A stretch of 64,000 nucleotides of DNA from Sneathiella marina (lineage in GTDB: Bacteria; Pseudomonadota; Alphaproteobacteria; Sneathiellales; Sneathiellaceae), in the NCBI RefSeq assembly GCF_023746535.1, contig NZ_CP098747.1, forward strand, positions 124,001 through 188,000, given 5' to 3'. Under the pieces are notes generated by a model. The model was given only the letters and a program-made list of their open reading frames with translations, made no database searches and was not told the origin of the DNA. Position 1 is the first letter of the stretch. Each line of letters begins with the position of its first letter. Positions 8,826 through 17,351 of the stretch are shown here, one piece after another. The position numbers and the translations under genes were made by a program.

Positions 8826-10145
8826 ATGGAAGAAATTCAACTAATTGCCTTGTTTCTCTTTGTACTGTTTTTATTTTTGGGTACAGGCGTATGGGTCGGG
8901 CTGGCGTTGCTGGGTGTGGCCTTTTTCGGCATAGAAATGTTTACGGCACGTCCTGCGGGCGACACCATGATCACGACGATCTGGTCGAGCTCATCAAGCT
9001 GGACACTAACAGCCCTGCCCCTGTTTATCTGGATGGGTGAAATTCTGTTTCGAACCCGCTTGTCCGAAGACATGTTTCGGGGATTGTCGCCCTGGATGGC
9101 GCGATTACCCGGTGGCCTGGTCCATACAAATATTGTCGGCTGTACTATTTTTGCCGCGGTATCCGGATCTTCGGCCGCGACGCTGACCACGGTTGGCAAA
9201 ATGTCCATACCGGAGCTGCGAAAACGCAACTATCCCGAAACTCTTGTGATAGGTACTTTGGCGGGCGCGGCAACACTTGGACTGATGATTCCGCCATCAT
9301 TGACGCTAATCGTCTATGGCGTGACCATTAATGAAAGCATTACCAAACTCTTTATGGCCGGTATTTTGCCCGGATTGTTTCTGGCGTTCCTGTTTATGGG
9401 ATATGTCGCTTTATACTCCAAATTCTCCAGCAAGTTTGCGCCAGCCGATGAGCCGAAATTGACCTTCGCGGAAAAAGTCAGAAATTCTAGGTTCCTGATC
9501 CCCGTACTTGTTCTGATCGCAGTGGTTATAGGGTCCATGTATATGGGCGTTGCGACGGCAACAGAAGCTGCAGCATTTGGTGTTGTTGGTTCCTTGATTT
9601 TGGCGGCAAGCCAGAAATCACTGAACTGGGAAACTTTCTCCCAGAGCCTTATGGGGGCGACCCGTACATCGGCGATGATTGCTCTTATTCTCGCCGGGGC
9701 TTCGTTCTTGTCTTTGTCCATGGGTTTTACGGGATTGCCTCGAGGGTTGGCAGACCTCATTGCCTCTTTGGATCTTTCGCGCTTTGAACTTCTTATGGTT
9801 CTGTTGGTGTTCTATATAATCCTCGGATGTTTTCTCGATGGTATCTCGTCAGTGGTGCTGACGATGGCTGTCGTTGAGCCGATGATCCGACAAGCCGGCA
9901 TTGATCTTATCTGGTTCGGTATTTTTATCGTTGTCGTGGTCGAGATGGCGCAAATCACGCCGCCCATCGGGTTCAATCTCTTTGTATTGCAAGGGATGAC
10001 CCATCATGAAATGAACTTTATCGCGAAAGCGGCCATACCAATGTTCCTTATTATGGTGGTTATGGTGTTCGTTCTGATCTTCGTGCCTGATCTGGCGACC
10101 TATTTGCCAGACAACATGCGGCAAGGCCCTGGCGGCGGAGTCTAG
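8826..10145 (+). CDS. dctM: TRAP transporter large permease DctM
   Basis: Large transport subunit of 439 residues, normal for DctM, with about twelve hydrophobic segments. Family hallmarks visible include VSGSSAATLTTVGKMSIPEL, MIPPSLTLIVYG and the C-terminal ITPPIGFNLFVLQG. It uses the sodium or proton gradient to move the ligand delivered by DctP. It starts 4 bp after dctQ and is followed by a good intrinsic terminator, which ends the first operon. Confidence 0.92.
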   Translation: MEEIQLIALFLFVLFLFLGTGVWVGLALLGVAFFGIEMFTARPAGDTMITTIWSSSSSWTLTALPLFIWMGEILFRTRLSEDMFRGLSPWMARLPGGLVHTNIVGCTIFAAVSGSSAATLTTVGKMSIPELRKRNYPETLVIGTLAGAATLGLMIPPSLTLIVYGVTINESITKLFMAGILPGLFLAFLFMGYVALYSKFSSKFAPADEPKLTFAEKVRNSRFLIPVLVLIAVVIGSMYMGVATATEAAAFGVVGSLILAASQKSLNWETFSQSLMGATRTSAMIALILAGASFLSLSMGFTGLPRGLADLIASLDLSRFELLMVLLVFYIILGCFLDGISSVVLTMAVVEPMIRQAGIDLIWFGIFIVVVVEMAQITPPIGFNLFVLQGMTHHEMNFIAKAAIPMFLIMVVMVFVLIFVPDLATYLPDNMRQGPGGGV

Positions 10146-10453
10146 CGAGCCAGCTTTCCATTGAATTTCCCGTGGGCGAAGCAGCATATTCACCCACGGG
10201 ATTTTTTTATCAGGCGTTCTTTCTTGATTTCCAGCAAACTGTGATCCTAGGTCCCAGGCCGCATTAAATATTCTCCATCTGTAAGGGAATGGATAATCCC
10301 TATTTCTCGTTATATTAACAATTGTCCTATTGTGAAGGGTCTCTGGCATAGACCTGGCGACGCGGTTCTGGTACGAGGAAGTGGTGACGATATTTAACAT
10401 TGCATGGTGTGGAACAGGCCTTTGGCTTTCCGATAAAATCAAGAGGAAGTGGA
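10146..10453 (+). other. Intergenic region between dctM and second TPP enzyme
   Basis: 308 bp without a gene. The first 65 bp hold the dctM terminator. The remainder contains an ACAATTGT palindrome (10318-10325) and a small GGTCT/AGACC hairpin (10338-10354). No clear promoter and no copy of the CTGTATACAG operator was found, so control by the same GntR protein is not supported here. Confidence 0.5.
10168..10208 (+). terminator. Intrinsic terminator after dctM
   Basis: A 9-bp stem TCCCGTGGG/CCCACGGGA (10168-10176 with 10193-10201) is followed by seven Ts (10202-10208). It ends the TPP-enzyme/TRAP operon. Confidence 0.85.
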
Positions 10454-12148
10454 ATGAATAAGCCTTTAAAAACCAGAACCGGTGGTCATGTTCTTGCAGA
10501 CCAACTGGCAATTCAGGGTACAGACACGGTTTTTTGCGTACCTGGAGAGAGTTACATTGATGTAATTGACGGTCTTTACAACCATGCCAATTCCATAAAA
10601 ATGGTTAATACCCGCCATGAAGGCGGCGCCTCGAATATGGCGGAGGCATATGGGAAGCTTACCGGACGGCCCGGCATTTGTATGGTCACGCGCGGACCCG
10701 GCGCAACCAATGCGGCCATCGGTCTGCATACGGCATTTCAGGATAGCTCACCCATGATCATGTTTATTGGTCAGGTTGCCCGGGACATGGTGGATCGGGA
10801 AGCATTTCAGGAAATGGATTATCGCAAGGTTTTTGGCGAAATGGCAAAATGGGTGGCACAAATAGATGATGCCAGCCGTATTCCGGAATATATCAGCCGA
10901 GCATATCACGTGGCGCTATCTGGCCGCCCGGGCCCTGTAGTTCTGGCTCTGCCGGAAGATATGCTTCGGGATGAAGTGAGTGTGGCTGATATCAGCCGCG
11001 CAGCGATGGCGCCGAGCCTTGCACCAGGTGCGGATGTCATGACGGATCTGGCGAACCGATTAGCGGTTGCTAAAAAGCCTTTAATGATTGTTGGTGGCGC
11101 TACCTGGACACAGGCTGCTGTCAACGACATCCAGGACTTTGCCCAGGCACATCATATCCCTGTTGGCGCCTCACTTCGGTCGCAAGACTGTTTTGATAAC
11201 CGGCATCCTAATTATGCCGGGGACGTCGGCATTGGCCTTAACCCGAAACTGGCGAAGCGGATACAGGAAAGTGACCTGTTGCTGGTTGTAGGCCCGCGCC
11301 TTGGAGAGATGACGACACAGGGTTATTCTCTGATTGGATTGCCCGAACCACTTCAGGACATGGTTCACGTGCATCCCGGTGTTGAAGAACTGGGGCGGGT
11401 GTTCTTGCCGGATCTCGCGATCAATGCCCGCATGCCCGAATTTGCCAGGGCTGCCAAAAACCTCAAACCCGCCGATACAGCCAGTGCGCGCGCGGACTGG
11501 GTAAAGAGCGCGTCAGCGGATTATCAGGAGCGGCTTCAGCCAACAAAGGTGCCCGGCGATGTCAATATGGCGGAGATTGTGGGTCATCTGAATAAAATTT
11601 TACCCAATGATGCCATTGTTACAGCCGGGGCTGGTAATTATACGGTTTGGGTTCATCGCTTTTACCAGCATAAAAGTTTTCGAACCCAGCTTGCGCCAAC
11701 AAGTGGGGCCATGGGGTATAGTGTGCCGGCCGCGATCAGCGCAAAAATAGCTGAACCTCATCGAACCGTTGTCAGCTTTAACGGGGACGGTTGCTTTATG
11801 ATGTTGGGGCAGGAGTTGGCGACGGCTATGCAGTTTAATGCACCGGTGATATTTATCGTTGTCAATAATGGCATGCTTGGCACTATTCGAATGCATCAGG
11901 AGCGGGGATATCCGACCCGCGTGTATGCGACCGAGTTATCAAATCCGGATTTTGCAGCCCTTGGGCGGGCTTATGGGGCGTTTGGGGCTACAGTTAGCAA
12001 AACATCGGAATTTGCGGAGGTTTTTGAGCAGGCGGTCGCCAGTGGCAAGCCTGCCGTTATTGAGGTTGTGGTTGATCCGGAAGCGTTGACACCGCAACAA
12101 AGCCTGTCGGAAGCCCGGGCGCAGGGGGAGGCAGATCACCCTGGCTAA
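10454..12148 (+). CDS. Thiamine pyrophosphate-binding enzyme (acetolactate-synthase-like) 2
   Basis: 564-residue TPP enzyme with the same three-domain plan as the first but only distantly similar. The catalytic Glu is in TRHEGGASNMAEAYGKLTG. The TPP/Mg motif is FNGDGCFMMLGQE, ending VVNNGMLGTIR. The start at 10454 has AGAGGAAG at 10442-10449; the in-frame ATG at 10400 has no ribosome site. It stands after the dctM terminator and thus probably has its own promoter, and a YfcG-like GST follows. Having two TPP lyases in one cluster suggests two separate C-C bond steps, or sulfoacetaldehyde/acetolactate-type chemistry; not decidable from sequence. Confidence 0.87.
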   Translation: MNKPLKTRTGGHVLADQLAIQGTDTVFCVPGESYIDVIDGLYNHANSIKMVNTRHEGGASNMAEAYGKLTGRPGICMVTRGPGATNAAIGLHTAFQDSSPMIMFIGQVARDMVDREAFQEMDYRKVFGEMAKWVAQIDDASRIPEYISRAYHVALSGRPGPVVLALPEDMLRDEVSVADISRAAMAPSLAPGADVMTDLANRLAVAKKPLMIVGGATWTQAAVNDIQDFAQAHHIPVGASLRSQDCFDNRHPNYAGDVGIGLNPKLAKRIQESDLLLVVGPRLGEMTTQGYSLIGLPEPLQDMVHVHPGVEELGRVFLPDLAINARMPEFARAAKNLKPADTASARADWVKSASADYQERLQPTKVPGDVNMAEIVGHLNKILPNDAIVTAGAGNYTVWVHRFYQHKSFRTQLAPTSGAMGYSVPAAISAKIAEPHRTVVSFNGDGCFMMLGQELATAMQFNAPVIFIVVNNGMLGTIRMHQERGYPTRVYATELSNPDFAALGRAYGAFGATVSKTSEFAEVFEQAVASGKPAVIEVVVDPEALTPQQSLSEARAQGEADHPG

Positions 12149-12235
12149 AGAATAGTCGGATTCTCTTGGGGATTTGCGGTTACTAACCCGCCTCGGTGAT
12201 GCCCCTGACATACATAGTTTATAGGAAGAAGTAAC

Positions 12236-12871
12236 ATGATCGATCTTTATACCTGGACGACCCCTAACGGCCGCAAGGTTTCCATCCTTCTGGAAGAACT
12301 TGGTCTGGAATATACGGTAAAATCCGTCAATATTACGGAGGGTGAGCAAAAGGACGAAGGTTTCCTGGAAATTGCACCAAATGGTAAAATACCGGCGATT
12401 TACGATCATGAAACCGGCGTCAGAATGATGGAATCTGGCGCCATGATGCTTTATTTGGCAAAAAAGGCGGGCAGCAATCTTATTCCTGCCGAAGAAAACG
12501 CTTATTGGGAAATGATGGAGTGGCTTATGTGGCAAATGGGTGGCCTTGGTCCAATGTGCGGACAGGTCCATCATTTTACCAAGTTTAATCCAGGTAAAGC
12601 CCCCTATGCCGAAGAACGGTATCTAAATGAAGCTAAACGCCTTTACGGAATTCTTAATCAGCAATTGGCAGACCGGGAATATGTCGCTGGAACTTACAGC
12701 ATTGCGGATATTGCCATCTGGCCATGGATTTCCCGTTTCGAGTGGCAGACAATTAGTCTCAATGACTATCCAAATATAAAATCCTGGTATAACCGTATCG
12801 CTGCCCGTCCAGCTGTACAAAAAGGGTATCATATTCCAAAATTCACAACAGATATACCGGCACCAGATTAA
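12236..12871 (+). CDS. Glutathione S-transferase, YfcG/nu-class disulfide-bond oxidoreductase-like
   Basis: 211 residues. The N-terminal thioredoxin-fold begins IDLYTWTTPNGRKVSILLEE; the TPNGRK motif is characteristic of the bacterial YfcG/YghU nu class, which reduces disulfides with glutathione using a Thr/Asn pair. The cis-Pro is in KIPAIYD and the ESGAMMLYLA motif contacts glutathione. The all-helical C-terminal domain follows. Ribosome site AGGAAG is 9 nt upstream. It lies 87 bp after the second TPP enzyme and is probably co-transcribed with it. Confidence 0.87.
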   Translation: MIDLYTWTTPNGRKVSILLEELGLEYTVKSVNITEGEQKDEGFLEIAPNGKIPAIYDHETGVRMMESGAMMLYLAKKAGSNLIPAEENAYWEMMEWLMWQMGGLGPMCGQVHHFTKFNPGKAPYAEERYLNEAKRLYGILNQQLADREYVAGTYSIADIAIWPWISRFEWQTISLNDYPNIKSWYNRIAARPAVQKGYHIPKFTTDIPAPD

Positions 12872-12994
12872 TGGCGGTTTTTACATTGGGATGAGCAAAG
12901 GGATGCGATGCTGGTTGTTGGGTCAGCTTATTATTTTTGGCGGCATCAACATTTCGCTGAGGCTGTTCTAATCTGAGCCGGGAATTGAGCTCTT

Positions 12995-14266
12995 CTACCG
13001 GTTCGCCTGTTTTTTCATGTCAGTCAAACGATTGATCAAGAAGTCTTTCTCTTTTTGATTTCCAGAAAGATCAATAGCCTTTTCATAGGCCTCCACGGCG
13101 TTGCCAAATTGGCCGGCTCGTCTGGAAATATCTGCTTTCGCGGCATAAAAGGGCTGGTACCTGGTCAACTTTTCAGTATTTTCAAGTTTGCAAAGGGCTC
13201 TCAGAGCGTGTTCGGGTCCGTGGGCATAAGATTGGGCCACTACACTGTTTAGTTGGACAATGGGAGAAGGCTGGAACTGAAAAAGCCGTTCATATAAGAG
13301 CGAGATTTCCTGCCAGTCGGTCGAGTCGTGATTTTGGGATTCCGCATGGATAGCGCTGATGGCTGCCTGAATTTGATACGGGCCCGGAGCCCTTAATTTA
13401 AGAGCCTTTTTCAGTATGCCGCTACCGGCCGTGATTTGCTTTTTATGCCATAGTGATCGGTCTTGCGCATTTAACGGCACCATGGCGCCTGTCGCATCAA
13501 CCCGTCCTTGTTTTCTGGCATCATGGAGGAGCATCAGGGCAAGTAAACCCATGATTTCAGGTGTATCCGGCATAAGGTGGTTGAGCATTTGAGTCAGGCG
13601 GATTGCTTCGTCACATAAGTCTAGGCGAGACAAATTCTCACCGGTTGTAACAGAAAAACCTTCGTTGAAAATCAAGTAGAGAACGGATAATACAGATTGA
13701 AGCCGGTCCTCAAGTAAATCCGGTTCCGGGACTTCGTAGGGGATATTGGTCGCTCGGATCTTCCGTTTTGCGCGGACCAAGCGCTGGGCCATGGTTTCTT
13801 CTGACACGAGGAATGCTCTTGCAATCTCTGCTGTTGTCAGGCCTCCCAATGTTCGCAAAGTCAACGCAATGCATGATGCTTCCGCCAAAGCCGGATGGCA
13901 ACAGGTGAAGACCAGACGTAACCGCTCGTCTGGAATATGCGCATCTTCTTCTTTTGGAATATCATTTGGAGCGTCTTTTTGCTCCAATTCCAAAAGAATT
14001 TCATACTCTGCACGTTTGCGTTCAAAATTACGGTGGCGCCGGATACGGTCAATGGCCTTGCGGCGTGCCGTTTGTACCAGCCAGGCAAGGGGAGAAATGG
14101 GGATCCCTTTTTCATTCCAGTGGGTCAGCGCAGCAATCACCGCATCTTGCGTCACATCTTCCGCGAGTTCTAGATCCCGTGTATAGCTGACAACAATGGA
14201 CAGGACACGCCCCCATTCTTCGCGAACGACCTGTTCGATAATGCGGGCGCTCCTGTCCATTGCCAT
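12995..14266 (-). CDS. ECF RNA polymerase sigma factor with C-terminal extension (ECF42-like)
   Basis: 423 residues. Sigma-70 region 2 (about 15-85, AEDVTQDAVIAAL and WLVQTARRKAIDRIRR) and region 4 (about 125-180, GGLTTAEIARAFLVSEETMAQRL) are followed by a ~220-residue C-terminal domain (DUF6596/TPR-like). This architecture and the adjacent upstream YCII/DGPF gene match the ECF42 group. ATG 14266 is used because GGAG at 14279-14282 lies 12 nt upstream and overlaps the YCII stop region. ECF42 members have been linked to oxidative and antibiotic stress, and the C-terminal extension is thought necessary for activity. No anti-sigma gene is adjacent. Confidence 0.9.
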   Translation of the reverse strand: MAMDRSARIIEQVVREEWGRVLSIVVSYTRDLELAEDVTQDAVIAALTHWNEKGIPISPLAWLVQTARRKAIDRIRRHRNFERKRAEYEILLELEQKDAPNDIPKEEDAHIPDERLRLVFTCCHPALAEASCIALTLRTLGGLTTAEIARAFLVSEETMAQRLVRAKRKIRATNIPYEVPEPDLLEDRLQSVLSVLYLIFNEGFSVTTGENLSRLDLCDEAIRLTQMLNHLMPDTPEIMGLLALMLLHDARKQGRVDATGAMVPLNAQDRSLWHKKQITAGSGILKKALKLRAPGPYQIQAAISAIHAESQNHDSTDWQEISLLYERLFQFQPSPIVQLNSVVAQSYAHGPEHALRALCKLENTEKLTRYQPFYAAKADISRRAGQFGNAVEAYEKAIDLSGNQKEKDFLINRLTDMKKQANR

Positions 14267-14275
14267 TTATCTTTA

Positions 14276-14638
14276 TTACTCCGAAACAGAGGTTAGATCC
14301 CAAATCGGACGGACTTCAATGGATCCGAATTCAGCCGTTGGTATTTTTGCGGCATAGGATAAGGCCTCGTCGAGGTCTTTGCAATTTAGTAGATAATAGC
14401 CACCGAGCTGTTCTTTGGTTTCTGCAAAGGGACCGTCGGTGATTTCTGTTTTTCCGTTGCGAACCCGGACGGTTGTTGCGGTTTCAATCCCCTGCAACGG
14501 TTCACCGCCTTCAAAGACGTTGTTGTCGCGGGCCTCCGCCGTCATGGTCTGATACCCGGTCATCAGTTTTCCAAACTCTGGTGTGCCATATTCGGGTCCG
14601 GCGCCTTGGGCACTGTAGATCATAAGTAGATATTGCAT
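14276..14638 (-). CDS. YCII-related (DGPF domain) protein
   Basis: 120-residue YCII-family protein (MQYLLMIYS start, DGPFAETKEQLGGYYL in the middle), a ferredoxin-like fold found next to ECF42 sigma factors. The DGPF motif that names the family is present. Start 14638 has AGGAGAAG a few bases upstream. The stop lies 9 bp before the sigma factor start, so the two are one transcript. The molecular role is unknown; a sensor or partner of the sigma factor is often suggested. Confidence 0.9.
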   Translation of the reverse strand: MQYLLMIYSAQGAGPEYGTPEFGKLMTGYQTMTAEARDNNVFEGGEPLQGIETATTVRVRNGKTEITDGPFAETKEQLGGYYLLNCKDLDEALSYAAKIPTAEFGSIEVRPIWDLTSVSE

Positions 14639-14669
14639 AGGTCTTCTCCTTTGAAAATAAATCCGTGCG

Positions 14670-15299
14670 TTAGGCTGCTTGCCCGAAAAAAGCGTGTACA
14701 TCTTGATAGAAAGCCTGCGGTATCAACGCTTCACGCCAGGCGCTGAGATGAGGATAGTTTGACAAGTCGATATTCAGAGCGTCGACAGGGTCAATGGTGG
14801 CCAAAAGATTGATATCTGCAATTGTCATCCTGTCTCCGGCAAGAAATTTGGTTTTGGATAGCTGTTGATCAACCACTGGTAAAAACCGATCCAAAAACTC
14901 TAGTCCCGCTTGTGCTGACGCTGTGTCAACCGGAAGCCCAAATTGCGGGGCAAGCAACTTGTTATAAACAATTCTACTGAACGCCATAAATATATGAACA
15001 GAAACAAAGGAGCTCCACTGATCAACGGTCGCTTGTCCTTCCAAATCCTGTGGATACATATCTGATCCTGCTTTCTTGCAAAGATACTTCATAATTGCCG
15101 TACTTTCAAAAAGCGTAAAATCCCCATCTTCGATGGCCGGCATTTTACCAGCCGGATGCCGCCGCACATGATCAGGGGCTCTATGCTCTCCTTCCGGCGC
15201 ATTAAGCTCAATATAGTCATATGGGGTTTTAAGGGCGTTCGCGACCATCCTGACAGCGTTGGTGGGCTGCGATAATCTAAATCCGTAAATTTTCAACAT
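14670..15299 (-). CDS. Glutathione S-transferase family protein
   Basis: 209 residues. The N-terminal thioredoxin fold (LKIYGFRLSQPTNAVRM) has the cis-Pro in KMPAIEDGDF and the ESTAIMKYL glutathione-binding motif; the helical C-terminal domain includes the N-capping GDRMTIADINL motif. The overall pattern is theta-like. Its Shine-Dalgarno GGAGAGG is the 3' strand of a 10-bp helix closing a structured leader (15305-15410), so translation may be gated by RNA folding. It lies 31 bp upstream of the YCII gene and may share its transcript. Confidence 0.88.
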   Translation of the reverse strand: MLKIYGFRLSQPTNAVRMVANALKTPYDYIELNAPEGEHRAPDHVRRHPAGKMPAIEDGDFTLFESTAIMKYLCKKAGSDMYPQDLEGQATVDQWSSFVSVHIFMAFSRIVYNKLLAPQFGLPVDTASAQAGLEFLDRFLPVVDQQLSKTKFLAGDRMTIADINLLATIDPVDALNIDLSNYPHLSAWREALIPQAFYQDVHAFFGQAA

Positions 15300-15410
15300 G
15301 AAACCTCTCCGTCTTCTGTTTGTAGATATGCTTACCGCGAAAAGGGCGTAAGCCTGTATGCGGGATACCTATAAGACGAACGGTTGGACCGTTATTCGAC
15401 AGACGGAGAG
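15300..15410 (-). promoter_or_regulatory. Structured leader with sequestered Shine-Dalgarno, upstream of GST gene
   Basis: Read on the minus strand, CTCTCCGTCT (15410-15401 complement) pairs perfectly over 10 bp with AGACGGAGAG (15314-15305 complement), 4-5 nt before the ATG at 15299. The second strand contains the ribosome-binding GGAGAGG. Inside this helix are hairpins AACGGT/ACCGTT (15379-15393), GTAT/ATAC (15356-15368) and GCTTAC/GTAAGC (15330-15353). The layout resembles a multi-way-junction riboregulator. It does not match a riboswitch or ribozyme class that I recognise. On the plus strand the outer helix is followed by an AT-rich T run, so a plus-strand transcript end is an alternative reading. 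Confidence 0.5.
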
Positions 15411-15447
15411 ATTATTTTTTCAGATATTTATCTATTTAGTGAAAATA

Positions 15448-16539
15448 TCAGTTATCGCGCGCGTTCAGAAATGCTTGCCGTCCCACCTTAGCCCAGGTTT
15501 CTGACAGCGCCATAGCCTGACGATAGGAAGACAGGATTTCTTCGGCAAGCGGATCTCCCCAGACAAACTTGTCGAGTATCCCGGGAGTCAGGGCTTTCGC
15601 TTTCGCCATGATATCTGAAGGGAACTCACGAATCTGGGCTTTTTCACCGTCGATCAGATTAGCCAGCGCCCGGGCATTTTCCCAGTCAGATTCAGAGAGT
15701 GCATAGGCATTTTCGGCTTCACAGGCGTTTTGCACAATTGCCTGCAAATCTGGACTAAGCGCCTCAAAAGCGGCTTTGTTGACAAGACATTCCGCACTGC
15801 CATTGGGTTTGTTGAAGGTAGGCCAGTAATAAAAAGGTGCAGCTTTGTAAAAGCCAAATGCCCGATCGCTCCAGGGGCCGAGAAATTCGGCTGCATCGAC
15901 AACGCCGCTTCGTAATCCAGAATAGATTTCCCCCGGCGGCAGTAAGATTGCGGTTGCGCCCATCTGTTTATAGATTTCCCCGCCTAGGCCAGCACTTCTG
16001 ATTTTTAGCCCTTGTAGGTCTTTCAGGGAGGTTATTTCCTTTTTGAACCATCCACCCATTTGAATGCCTGTGTTACCCGCCATAAAGGGTTTGATGTTAA
16101 AGGGCGCGTATAATTTGTCCCAAAGCGCCTGCCCGCCGCCCTGATTAACCCAGGCTATGTGCTCGCCGGAGGTAAGGCCGAACGGAACAGTCGTAAAAAA
16201 TACGCTCGCCTTGGCTTTGCCTTGCCAGAAGAAGGAAGCAGTATGGCCAAGTTCGGCAACCCCTTCACCAACTGCACCAAAAACTTCCAAAGGCGGAACC
16301 AGCTCGCCGGCGCCATAAAGCTTGACGTTCAGTTTCCCATTACTCATTGCCGTGATACGGTCCGCCAGCCGCTGCGCGGTGGTTCCAACGCCAGGGGCGC
16401 CTTTTGGCCAGGAAGTGACCATTTTCCAGTGTAATTTGTCGGCGGCGAGGACGGGTGATCCGATCATTGTTGCGGCAGCAGCAGGTGCGGCAACGCTGGC
16501 GGCTTTTAGAAGTTTACGCCGGGATAAAGGGGTGTTCAT
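15448..16539 (-). CDS. Orphan TRAP transporter substrate-binding protein, Tat-exported, in TPP-riboswitch operon
   Basis: 363-residue DctP/TakP-type solute receptor. The N-terminus has a twin-arginine signal (SRRKLLKAA then an Ala-rich core ending VLAADK, about residue 33). The ligand-carboxylate arginine is kept in GLKIRSAGLGGEIYKQMGA. Its ATG overlaps the thiM stop by 4 nt (ATGA at 16536-16539), so it is co-translated with thiM under a TPP riboswitch. No DctQ/DctM partner is adjacent. From context it probably binds a thiamine precursor such as a thiazole; the retained Arg suggests a ligand bearing a carboxylate. TakP relatives bind 2-oxo acids. Confidence 0.87.
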   Translation of the reverse strand: MNTPLSRRKLLKAASVAAPAAAATMIGSPVLAADKLHWKMVTSWPKGAPGVGTTAQRLADRITAMSNGKLNVKLYGAGELVPPLEVFGAVGEGVAELGHTASFFWQGKAKASVFFTTVPFGLTSGEHIAWVNQGGGQALWDKLYAPFNIKPFMAGNTGIQMGGWFKKEITSLKDLQGLKIRSAGLGGEIYKQMGATAILLPPGEIYSGLRSGVVDAAEFLGPWSDRAFGFYKAAPFYYWPTFNKPNGSAECLVNKAAFEALSPDLQAIVQNACEAENAYALSESDWENARALANLIDGEKAQIREFPSDIMAKAKALTPGILDKFVWGDPLAEEILSSYRQAMALSETWAKVGRQAFLNARDN

Positions 16540-17273
16540 GTCAAGGGTCTTTCGGTTGAGGAAGATTGGCTGGTGAAGTAAATTTCATCAAGAATTGTAG
16601 CGGCAAAAGCGCCAGGTCCAGAGGCTTTTCGGGCAGCATTTTCGCCAGTTTTGCCTAAAGTGTGGAGGCCGGCGACGACCGCATCGAAGTGGCCGGCAGT
16701 GTCAGTCACAGCACAAAAGGCGGAAAGGACGGCAGTTCCGGCACAGCCGATACCGGTGACACGACTCATTAGCTCATGGCCAACATGAAGCGTGCTTTCC
16801 CGGTTGCCATCGGTGACAAAATCTGTGGCGCCGGTGACGGCGACAATCGACCGATTGTCCCGTGCCAGCGATTTCGGATCTGAACCCAGTGCCGATATCT
16901 CCCCGGCATTTCCCCGTATGACGGCCGGTTCCCGCTTAATCAGCTCTTGAGCATAGGCCAGCCGCACCGGAGCTCTATCAATGAGAACCGGGTCCAGTAT
17001 CCATGGGATGTTGTTCTCCTGCGCAGAGGTGATGGCGGCTTGAATGGCATTTTTCCGCAACGGGTCCAATGTCCCGATATTGACGAGCAATGCCTGGGAG
17101 CGAGCTGTAAAATCCGCGACTTCCGATATATCCGATGACATAGAGGGAATGGCGCCGACGGCCAGAAGCATATTGGCGGTCAGGCTCTGGACAACGGTAT
17201 TTGTCAGGCAGTGGACCGCCGGGCGCTGATCCTGTATCAGATTGAGATGGCGCGAGGCCAGATCTTCGTTCAT
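16536..17273 (-). CDS. thiM: Hydroxyethylthiazole kinase ThiM
   Basis: 245-residue ribokinase-like enzyme that phosphorylates 4-methyl-5-(2-hydroxyethyl)thiazole with ATP, the salvage entry to thiamine. Visible hallmarks are VHCLTNTVVQ near the N-terminus, ILDPVLID, the RGNAGEI segment and the phosphate-binding VTGIGCAGTA with the family cysteine. Start 17273 is chosen because GGAGAGG stands 4-10 nt upstream; the in-frame ATG at 17288 is itself part of that ribosome site. It is preceded by a TPP riboswitch and overlaps the TRAP receptor gene by ATGA. No other thi gene is in the window. Confidence 0.93.
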   Translation of the reverse strand: MNEDLASRHLNLIQDQRPAVHCLTNTVVQSLTANMLLAVGAIPSMSSDISEVADFTARSQALLVNIGTLDPLRKNAIQAAITSAQENNIPWILDPVLIDRAPVRLAYAQELIKREPAVIRGNAGEISALGSDPKSLARDNRSIVAVTGATDFVTDGNRESTLHVGHELMSRVTGIGCAGTAVLSAFCAVTDTAGHFDAVVAGLHTLGKTGENAARKASGPGAFAATILDEIYFTSQSSSTERPLT

Positions 17274-17351
17274 ACACCTCTCCTCCATTATGATACCGGC
17301 GGAAGGGTCTCGAACACGGATTACCTAAAACGAAGATGAACCTGCCCTCAA

